From contig JAFPVN010000242.1 of NCBI GenBank assembly GCA_017395275.1, positions 1 to 22,900 of the forward strand: 22,900 bases of DNA. The letters are read 5' to 3'. Below the pieces are notes generated by a model that made no database searches, had not been told where the DNA came from, and worked only from the letters and a program-made list of their open reading frames with translations. This document shows, piece after piece, positions 7,435-13,735 of this stretch; the stretch's first letter is position 1, and the number at the start of each line of letters is the position of its first letter. Both the position numbers and the translations under genes were made by a program. The stretch is from Candidatus Methanomethylophilaceae archaeon. Lineage in GTDB: Archaea > Thermoplasmatota > Thermoplasmata > Methanomassiliicoccales > Methanomethylophilaceae.

Positions 7435-8040
7435 TCACCAGAAAAACGCTCTCGAAAGTGCCAGCTCGTGCTGTGTGTTCACATTGACGGCGAGATCGAC
7501 CCAATCGGTCTTCATGTACGCCTCCTTGAGATACACCCCGTCCAACGTCTTCCGACGGTCCGATATGCACAATCCCGACAGCACCCAATCCTTGCCCTCG
7601 ATGTCTATGGTGAAGGACGGGGTGATGCCCGTTCCCACGACCACATCCTTATCCACCACGGCGATGGCGGATTCCATCTCCGGTCTGAAGAATCTTATGA
7701 AACTGTCCACCGTGAACGTCTTCAGCAGCGGCAGGTCCGAGGGACATGTGAGAACGAACTCCGAGTCCAGGTATCCGAAAGCGGTGTGCATGTCGTTCAT
7801 GAAGTCGTTGCCGGTGGTGCATATCACGTCCACTCCCCTGTCCCTGAGGAAGTCCTCGGTCTTCGGGGTGTTGGAACTGACGGATACCAGTACTTTGTTG
7901 ACGTACTTCGACTTGCTGACGGATTCCACCACGCGCTCGATGACATGCTTCCCGCCGATGACCTGCATCGGCTTCTCTATGGTGTCGGGCCCCATGCGGG
8001 AACCCTTCCCTCCGGCCATGATGAGCGCGTCGACCTTCAA
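7435..8040 (-). CDS. cobY: Adenosylcobinamide-phosphate guanylyltransferase (archaeal CobY type)
   Basis: 201 residues, usual size of the archaeal, non-orthologous replacement for bacterial CobU. It transfers GMP from GTP to adenosylcobinamide phosphate, giving adenosylcobinamide-GDP for CobS. The N-terminal nucleotidyltransferase motif ALIMAGGKGSRMG (about 5-17) and later LTCPSDLPLL (metal-binding aspartate region) and DLAVNVNTQHEL support this. The start is the TTG at 8040: no ATG or GTG precedes the motif at a suitable place, and the TTG overlaps the TGA of cobS (TTGA), so translation is likely coupled. Last gene of the cobD-cbiB-cbiZ-cobS-cobY operon. Confidence 0.88.
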   Translation of the reverse strand: MKVDALIMAGGKGSRMGPDTIEKPMQVIGGKHVIERVVESVSKSKYVNKVLVSVSSNTPKTEDFLRDRGVDVICTTGNDFMNDMHTAFGYLDSEFVLTCPSDLPLLKTFTVDSFIRFFRPEMESAIAVVDKDVVVGTGITPSFTIDIEGKDWVLSGLCISDRRKTLDGVYLKEAYMKTDWVDLAVNVNTQHELALSRAFFW

Positions 8041-8894
8041 GCGACCACCGATATCACGATGAGTGAGACGAGCAGGAGGATCGCCCTCGTGCTCTCGTTC
8101 GTTGCTCCGAGGACGTCTCCGTTGACCATCCCGAAGTTCCTCTCGGCTATGCGGGACATGACGAATCCCCAGAATACGGCCACCGCGAAGCTGACACCGG
8201 CAGCTATGCAGCATGCGTCGAAGAGATGCCAGTCGAATCCCATGATGTATCCCCCGACGGCGAAGGTGCCGGCGACGAAAGCTATCGCGAGTATGGAAGC
8301 GAGGATGAGACCGGAGAATCCGGTGTACCTCACTGAATCGCCGGCCATTCCGTTACCGGGCGTCCCGAACGCCGCAGCGGAGATCTGACCGATCCTCGCG
8401 AGGATCTCGCAGGATACACCCACGAACAGGAACAGCTCAGCCGTCCCTATGGAATACATCCCCGCAATGGTAAGTAAAGTGACGAACAGTCCCGTCGCCA
8501 TCCCACCAGCTCCGATTCTGGTGTCCTTTAGGGCGCGGAGGTGGTCCTCCCTCTTGCCCGCGACGGTGAGTCCGTCGCCTATGTCTATCATCCCGTCGAG
8601 ATGCAGGAACCTGTTGAACATCTGCACGGTGAACAGTGCGCACACCGCAGCGAGGAGTGTACCCGTGTAATGCTCCACCACCGTGAAAACGAGAAGTGCC
8701 AGCAGTCCGTAGAACAGACCTATGACCGGCACCAACCAGAACTTCCTGTTCATGGCGTTCATCTCCTTCCAGCCGATGTTGACCGGAAGCATGGTGAAAA
8801 ACGAGAACATGCCGATGATCGCGGAGAGTATCCCTCCGCACTGGTCCCTCTCAGAGTCCGTAGCGTTCCCTGAGCTGCTGCTTCCTTCCGTCAT
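8037..8894 (-). CDS. cobS: Adenosylcobinamide-GDP ribazoletransferase (cobalamin synthase)
   Basis: 285 residues, an integral membrane enzyme. It joins adenosylcobinamide-GDP to alpha-ribazole or its phosphate, the last main step of cobamide assembly. Signature: NRFLHLDGMIDIGDGLTVAG (about 93-112), the Asp-rich HLDG-x-D-x-x-DG motif, and LKDTRIGAGG (about 120-129). Several hydrophobic helices follow, including two long ones near the C-terminus. The first 20 residues are polar and Ser-rich (MTEGSSSSGN) and look like a non-conserved extension; this start overlaps cbiZ by 44 bases. A start at Met29 of the IGMFSFFTMLP helix is less likely because a membrane segment already begins before it. Confidence 0.9.
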   Translation of the reverse strand: MTEGSSSSGNATDSERDQCGGILSAIIGMFSFFTMLPVNIGWKEMNAMNRKFWLVPVIGLFYGLLALLVFTVVEHYTGTLLAAVCALFTVQMFNRFLHLDGMIDIGDGLTVAGKREDHLRALKDTRIGAGGMATGLFVTLLTIAGMYSIGTAELFLFVGVSCEILARIGQISAAAFGTPGNGMAGDSVRYTGFSGLILASILAIAFVAGTFAVGGYIMGFDWHLFDACCIAAGVSFAVAVFWGFVMSRIAERNFGMVNGDVLGATNESTRAILLLVSLIVISVVA

Positions 8895-9630
8895 CTGTAC
8901 CTACCGGGAAATCGTCCCTTATGATTAATGCTTTCGCGACGCCGTCCCTGACCGCCCTGCACATGGCGATGCCCAGATAAGAGCCAGTACCGGCGTAGTT
9001 GGAATCATCCCCTATGGGAGAGACTATGGCTATGGCGTCCGATGTCGTTCCAGTCTCCGAATAACCTAGAAGGTTCATCGCCGCCGTCTTGGCCTCCGTT
9101 GAGGCTATAATCGCGTTGGCCTTGCCGGCCAGGGTGAGAGGCGTGTCAAGTATCGACACCACGTTTATCGTTCCAGCATGGAACTTCGGCGGTCCCCTCT
9201 CCCCGTACAGCCTGTCGGAGCGTCCCAGGGACACCTTGTGCCTGGACTCCCAGTCCACGAGCACGTCCCCTGCTGTTATCTGGTTGCTGAGTCCCGCGGT
9301 CACGGCGGCATAGGCGTCGTGGCCCTCGTACTCGTGATGGACGACGTTGAACACGTACTCCACCTCGGCGGCGGTCATCAGGCCGACGGTCTGCTTCGGA
9401 AGGCCCAGTATATCCACCACCTCCTGCACGTCGTGGTGGGGGTCCGAGGACATGTAGTCCTTGGGGACCTGCATGATCAGTATGCAGTCGGTCTGTATCC
9501 TTCCGCCGTTGTATATGGCGGATGACAGCACATCCATAACGTTCTTGAAGCGTATGACCTGCACCGGGGTGCCGTCGGCGTACTCCAGCGTGTCGGTGAA
9601 TTCTATCCTCGTACCTTCGGCGTGTCTCAT
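8851..9630 (-). CDS. cbiZ: Adenosylcobinamide amidohydrolase
   Basis: 259 residues. CbiZ cleaves the aminopropanol arm from adenosylcobinamide (or related corrinoids) to yield adenosylcobyric acid, letting archaea reuse incomplete or foreign corrinoids. Typical family stretches are visible: GLMTAAEV (about 80-87), TAGLSNQITAGD (about 110-121), HAGTINVVSILDTPLTLAGKANAI (mid region), TGTTSDAIAIVSPIG, YAGTGSYLGIAMCRAV. Cytoplasmic. Start ATG overlaps the cbiB stop (ATGA). Its location between cbiB and cobS makes a complete break-and-rebuild route in one operon, as in salvage by methanogens. Confidence 0.9.
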   Translation of the reverse strand: MRHAEGTRIEFTDTLEYADGTPVQVIRFKNVMDVLSSAIYNGGRIQTDCILIMQVPKDYMSSDPHHDVQEVVDILGLPKQTVGLMTAAEVEYVFNVVHHEYEGHDAYAAVTAGLSNQITAGDVLVDWESRHKVSLGRSDRLYGERGPPKFHAGTINVVSILDTPLTLAGKANAIIASTEAKTAAMNLLGYSETGTTSDAIAIVSPIGDDSNYAGTGSYLGIAMCRAVRDGVAKALIIRDDFPVGTDDGRKQQLRERYGL

Positions 9631-10622
9631 ATGAAGAGCCCCCAGAACCTGAGTATGACGTCCTCGAACCAGATCTGGACGTGGATCCCCAGGAATGCGT
9701 ATAACGGTAATGTGATTACGAGTATGAATAGTATTGATGTGAACTCGACCAGATGGTAGCATCTGGTGATATCCTGAACGGTGGGCATCTCCCCCTTCCC
9801 CATGACGTAGACGCCTACCTTCTCCATCCTTATGCCCAGCGCCGCTGCGCAGGCCACCATCGACCAGGCGCTGTTGGGGGACGGTGTGAGATTCTTCCCC
9901 TCCCTCGCCATGCGGATGACCGGCCTCCACTCCATCCTCAGGAGGAACGCGGAGATGGTGACGAATATGGGGGAGAGTCTGGAGGATATGAATCCGAGGA
10001 CGTCGTCGAACTTGGCCACGAAGAATCCCAGGTCGCCGTACTTCTCGTTGAGGTATCCCCACATGGCATCCATCAGGTTGGCGCACCTGAAGACGATGGC
10101 TCCAGGGATACCGAGGATGCCGAAGTAGAACGTCGGCGACATCACGCTGTCGACGAGATTCTCGGTTATGGTCTCGGTGCATGATGACGCTATGTGCTCC
10201 GCATCCATGCCCTTGGTCTTCCTGCTCACGATCATCTGGGTCTTCGCCGCAGCAGCCTCCAGGTCGCCGTTGATGAGGTCCCTCTGTATCGGCTTCACAT
10301 GCCTCCTGAACGAGAATACCGCGAAGGAGACCTTGAACACGAACGCGCTCAGAACGATCCACACGTACTCGTTGAGATACTCCCTGGAGAGGGCGATGAT
10401 CGACACCGCGATGAACAGATACAGTCCTGCGACCAGAAGGTAGGACAGGAATCCCTTGAGGTTGGTGGCCAGTTTGGATGTCCTCTTGATGTGTCTGTCC
10501 AGGAATGCCACCAGATTACCGGTCCACCTAAGGGGATGTATGGCGTTGGGCACCTCGCCGATGACCGCATCTATGACTATCGCCAGAAGAACGATGCAGA
10601 CGGCGGACATCCAGAGTTCCAT
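9627..10622 (-). CDS. cbiB: Adenosylcobinamide-phosphate synthase (CbiB)
   Basis: 331 residues, multi-pass membrane protein. It attaches (R)-1-amino-2-propanol phosphate to adenosylcobyric acid, the step after CbiZ and CobD. Motifs: GEVPNAIHPLRWTGNLV (about 22-38; family HPxxxxGxL), TITENLVDSVMSP (about 150-162; family SxxENxxDxxxxP), NLMDAMWGY (about 182-190) and LTPSPNSAWSMVACAAALG (about 245-263). Four or more hydrophobic helices including a C-terminal one. One base separates its start from the cobD stop, with GATGG following TAA, so ribosomes can reinitiate. Overlaps cbiZ by ATGA. Confidence 0.92.
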   Translation of the reverse strand: MELWMSAVCIVLLAIVIDAVIGEVPNAIHPLRWTGNLVAFLDRHIKRTSKLATNLKGFLSYLLVAGLYLFIAVSIIALSREYLNEYVWIVLSAFVFKVSFAVFSFRRHVKPIQRDLINGDLEAAAAKTQMIVSRKTKGMDAEHIASSCTETITENLVDSVMSPTFYFGILGIPGAIVFRCANLMDAMWGYLNEKYGDLGFFVAKFDDVLGFISSRLSPIFVTISAFLLRMEWRPVIRMAREGKNLTPSPNSAWSMVACAAALGIRMEKVGVYVMGKGEMPTVQDITRCYHLVEFTSILFILVITLPLYAFLGIHVQIWFEDVILRFWGLFI

Positions 10623-10623
10623 C

Positions 10624-11733
10624 TTACCTCTCCATCACTTTCTTCACGGCAGCAAGGAATCTGTTGTCGTGCTCCCTGTCCTTCACGCAGAACCTGACGC
10701 ATCCGGCGTATTCCGGACCGAAGGAGTTGCAGTCGCGGACCATTATGCCCTGCTCCAGCATTTTCGCCGTGAATGACTTAGAATCGAATCCTATTGAGGT
10801 GAGATCGCAGAAGTAGAAGAACGAGTCCGCGGGGGCGGACACGGGGAATCCCATCTCCTTCAGGCGGGAGTACATGTACTGGGATTCCTCCCTTAAGACC
10901 TTGGAGGCATCGTGGACATATCCCATGTGCTTCGAAATCAGCTCCTCTCCGACGGTCTGCTCCACGATACCGACATTCCAGGTCATCCTGACCTTGTTCA
11001 TCTCGTCGGCTATGGGCTTGGAGGTTATCCCGAAACCGATCCTTATCCCCGGGATCGCGAACGATTTGGTGAGGGATCCGGCGACTATGAGGTTGTCGTA
11101 TTCGTTGACGTAGGACGCGCAGGAGATGTCCTTGTAACCGTCTACCAGTTCCAGCAGGGTCTCGTCCAGGAAGACGAAGATTCCCCTCTGCTGGCACATG
11201 TCTATTATCTTAAGGATCCTGTCCCTGCTCTCCACCCTTCCGGTGGGGTTGTTGGGATTGCAGACGTACAACGCCTTGACACCGTTCAGCTTGGATTCCA
11301 GCTCCGCGATGTCGATGCGGTAGTCGTTCTCCGGGCGCAGCGGGATGTACTCTATCTTTGCACCCACGATCCTGCACTGCTGTGTGTACTCCGCGAATGA
11401 TGGTCTGAACATCAGCACCCTGTCGCCGGGATCGAGGAAGGTGTTGGGGAACATCCTTATGATGTCCGAGGAACCGGAACCGGCGATGACGTTGTCCGGA
11501 GATACACCGAACTCTTTGGCAACGGCGGTCCTGAATCCGATGGAGGAATCGTCTGGATAGTGGTCCGAATGGATGGATGCCTTCGCCGCGATGTCCGATA
11601 CGCAGTCCGGGGGCCCGAAGGGGTTGAGGTTATGGCTGTAATCGTCTATGCCCTGCAGTCTCCATGCCTGTCCTCCGTGGACGGTCTTGGGGAGATCCCT
11701 CAGCTGGGGCCTTGTCTCGTTTGGAACATTCAT
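10624..11733 (-). CDS. cobD: Threonine-phosphate decarboxylase (CobD), PLP aminotransferase fold
   Basis: 369 residues of the class I/II aminotransferase group near HisC. In this operon it should decarboxylate L-threonine phosphate to aminopropanol phosphate for CbiB. N-terminal VHGGQAWR (18-25) and DYSHNLNPFGPP (31-42) are typical of CobD rather than HisC; CNPNNPTGR (about 158-166) and the lysine motif SLTKSFAIPGIRIGF carry the PLP contacts. HisC activity cannot be excluded from sequence alone, but no his genes are near. First gene of the operon, with its own promoter and a leader of about 54 bases. Confidence 0.88.
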   Translation of the reverse strand: MNVPNETRPQLRDLPKTVHGGQAWRLQGIDDYSHNLNPFGPPDCVSDIAAKASIHSDHYPDDSSIGFRTAVAKEFGVSPDNVIAGSGSSDIIRMFPNTFLDPGDRVLMFRPSFAEYTQQCRIVGAKIEYIPLRPENDYRIDIAELESKLNGVKALYVCNPNNPTGRVESRDRILKIIDMCQQRGIFVFLDETLLELVDGYKDISCASYVNEYDNLIVAGSLTKSFAIPGIRIGFGITSKPIADEMNKVRMTWNVGIVEQTVGEELISKHMGYVHDASKVLREESQYMYSRLKEMGFPVSAPADSFFYFCDLTSIGFDSKSFTAKMLEQGIMVRDCNSFGPEYAGCVRFCVKDREHDNRFLAAVKKVMER

Positions 11734-11749
11734 CGTCTATCCGGCCGTG

Positions 11750-11763
11750 ACGGAACGTCCCGT
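11750..11763 (-). promoter_or_regulatory. Near-palindrome in the leader of the cobalamin salvage operon
   Basis: Minus-strand ACGGGACGTTCCGT: 12 of 14 bases are symmetric around ACGT. It lies in the predicted leader, about 17 bases before the cobD ATG. Could be a regulator site or an RNA hairpin; no known cobalamin riboswitch (B12 box) is recognisable in this short leader. Confidence 0.35.
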
Positions 11764-11808
11764 GGAAGATACGGGGCGCCCTGTGATGGAGTGCCCATCC
11801 ATCCAGGG

Positions 11809-11816
11809 GATAAAAA
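11809..11816 (-). promoter_or_regulatory. TATA box of the cobD-cbiB-cbiZ-cobS-cobY operon
   Basis: Minus-strand TTTTTATC. Predicted transcription start near 11787 gives a leader of about 54 bases, unlike the leaderless neighbours. The T5 run may also act as the terminator of the ATPase gene that ends 23 bases upstream. Confidence 0.5.
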
Positions 11817-11838
11817 CATTGTCACGGTTGCTTCAGCC

Positions 11839-12642
11839 TTACAGACTGTACTCTCCGATGTACTTCTTGGGCAGGACGAAGATCTCCCCGTCCTTGTCCG
11901 TACCGACGGATGCCTCTACCTCATAGACGTCGCGGATCAGGTCCTCTGTGATGACCTTCTTGGGATCCCCGACGGCTACGAGCTCGCCCTTCTTCATTAT
12001 GACACAGAGATCGCAGTATCTGGCCATCAGCGATATGTCGTGCTCGGCAACCAGAATCGTCATATCCTGTTTGACCATGGCACGGAGGTACTCCATGACG
12101 TCCAGCTTGTACTTCATATCGAGGTGCGACGTGGGTTCGTCGACCAGCATCAGCCTCGGATTCTGGACGTAGGCCTTGGCGATCATCACACGCTGCCTTT
12201 CTCCCGACGATAGCATGTTGAGCGCGCGGTCCTGGAGGTGGTACACGCCGAACTTCTTGAGGGTCTCGACAACCATCGACTCGTCCTCCTCGGTCTCCCA
12301 CCACATGTTCTTCAGATACGGGTATCTTCCGAGCATGACCGTCTCGAACACGGTCAGCCCGAAGGACGCGGTGAGCTCCGCGGGGACGTTGGAGACGATC
12401 CTCGCCACCTCGGCGGGCGTCTTGGGCAGGACCGACTCGCCGTCGATCAGGATGTCTCCGCTGGTCAGGGCGTGCATCTTGTTGATGCACCTCATCAGCG
12501 TCGTCTTACCGCACCCGTTGGGTCCGATCAGTCCGACCAGCTTTCCGGACGGAAGGCTGAATGAAACGTCCCTGTCAGCGTGATACCCATTCTCATACAC
12601 CTTGTTCAAATTACGTATTTCCAACAACGGGACTTCATCCAT
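11839..12642 (-). CDS. btuD: ABC transporter ATPase for corrinoid uptake (BtuD/FecE type)
   Basis: 267 residues; hydrolyses ATP to drive import. Walker A GPNGCGKTT (40-48), signature LSSGE (144-148), Walker B LMLVDE (164-169) with D-loop SHLD, and switch histidine AEHD (His201) are all present. The Q-loop is odd: family members have VPQ at this point, here it reads NVPAELTAS with Ala88 in place of glutamine. FecE-type features such as VMLGRYPY (102-109) follow. Start overlaps the btuC stop by eight bases. Last gene of the importer operon, adjacent to corrinoid salvage genes, so vitamin B12 or precursor import is likelier than iron-siderophore or heme import, though these families are not separable by sequence alone. 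Confidence 0.88.
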   Translation of the reverse strand: MDEVPLLEIRNLNKVYENGYHADRDVSFSLPSGKLVGLIGPNGCGKTTLMRCINKMHALTSGDILIDGESVLPKTPAEVARIVSNVPAELTASFGLTVFETVMLGRYPYLKNMWWETEEDESMVVETLKKFGVYHLQDRALNMLSSGERQRVMIAKAYVQNPRLMLVDEPTSHLDMKYKLDVMEYLRAMVKQDMTILVAEHDISLMARYCDLCVIMKKGELVAVGDPKKVITEDLIRDVYEVEASVGTDKDGEIFVLPKKYIGEYSL

Positions 12643-13735
12643 TGTAGATCTTCCCCCTCTTGATTAATAGATAAGCGAATACCGGAACACCGATAATCGT
12701 TGTGATCGCACCTACCGGCAGCTCGGACCCGGGTATAACCATCCTGGCCACCAAATCCGCCGCCATCATAAGAACGCCTCCGAATGCGATGGAGGCGGGA
12801 AGGACCAGCCTGTGGTCCCCTCCGAACATCATACGGCACAGATGCGGGACGACGAGTCCTACGAACCCGATTATTCCGCAGAAGGCCACGCAGAACGCCG
12901 TCAGGACGGAAGCGAAGATGAGGATCATGGCGTTGAACCTCCTGACGTTCAGTCCCATCTGCCTGGCCTGTCCCTCGCCCAGCAGGACGAGGTTGAGCTC
13001 CTTCGCGTACCTGAATATAAACACCGACAGGATCACTATCGGCACCAGTATGAACAGCGCCCTCTCCATGGTGATGTTGGCGAAAGTACCGAACATCCAC
13101 AGCATGACATTCGACACCTTGTCACCAGAGAACACCACCATGAGCGTCTGTCCGGCACCGAACACGAGACCGACGACCACTCCCGAAAGGACGTAGGCGT
13201 TGGTCGTCGCTCCGGCCCTGTGCGCCAGAATCATGGTAATCCCAAATGCCAGGAGGCCTCCCACGATGGCCGCCACCGCCGAAAGGTACATGGAGGTCGG
13301 ACTGAAGAGTCCGAAGAACGTGAAGTTGAATGCGAGGACGGCTATCGCGAACATGCTCGCTCCCGAGGACACACCCATGATGTACGGGTCGACCAGCGGG
13401 TTACGGATGACGGCCTGATATGCCGATCCTGCAACGGACAGCCCCATTCCTACGGCGACCGCGGCCACCGCTCTGGGGAAACGGGAACTGTATACGATGA
13501 TCTCCTTCTCGCTGAGACCCGAGCCTCCCTTGGCGATGGCCGAGAACAGGCAGGACAGCGCCTCGAACGGATTGATTACCTTGGTCGGTCCGATGCTGAG
13601 CATGGCCATGAACACGATGAACAGCAGCAGGACACCGGTGATGGATATGAAGACGATCCTGTGCTTCTTCTTCTCGATATGGGTCTCGCCCTTCCCGTCG
13701 ATGATTCTCCTAAGGGTGCCGCGGAAATCACTCAT
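12635..13735 (-). CDS. btuC: FecCD-family permease of the corrinoid ABC importer
   Basis: 366 residues, about ten hydrophobic helices. Typical FecCD stretches: SSRFPRAVAAVAVGMGLSVAG, NPLVDPYIMGVSSGA, GEGQARQMGLNV (the loop that contacts the ATPase), GIIGFVGLVVPH and the C-terminal ELPVGAITTIIGVPVFAYLLIK. The first 40 residues are a cytoplasmic basic tail. Start MSDFRGTLRR selected; it overlaps the end of the fusion permease by eight bases. It is very similar to the permease part of that neighbour, so the two look like a tandem duplication and probably form a heterodimeric channel with the ATPase dimer. Confidence 0.9.
   Translation of the reverse strand: MSDFRGTLRRIIDGKGETHIEKKKHRIVFISITGVLLLFIVFMAMLSIGPTKVINPFEALSCLFSAIAKGGSGLSEKEIIVYSSRFPRAVAAVAVGMGLSVAGSAYQAVIRNPLVDPYIMGVSSGASMFAIAVLAFNFTFFGLFSPTSMYLSAVAAIVGGLLAFGITMILAHRAGATTNAYVLSGVVVGLVFGAGQTLMVVFSGDKVSNVMLWMFGTFANITMERALFILVPIVILSVFIFRYAKELNLVLLGEGQARQMGLNVRRFNAMILIFASVLTAFCVAFCGIIGFVGLVVPHLCRMMFGGDHRLVLPASIAFGGVLMMAADLVARMVIPGSELPVGAITTIIGVPVFAYLLIKRGKIYNG

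Noticed and set aside
11734..11808. Cobalamin riboswitch in the cobD leader
   Set aside because: The leader is about 54 bases, too short, and lacks a recognisable B12 box.
11840..11850. Palindrome TACAGACTGTA at the end of the ATPase gene
   Set aside because: It lies inside the last codons and is short; no regulatory role can be argued.
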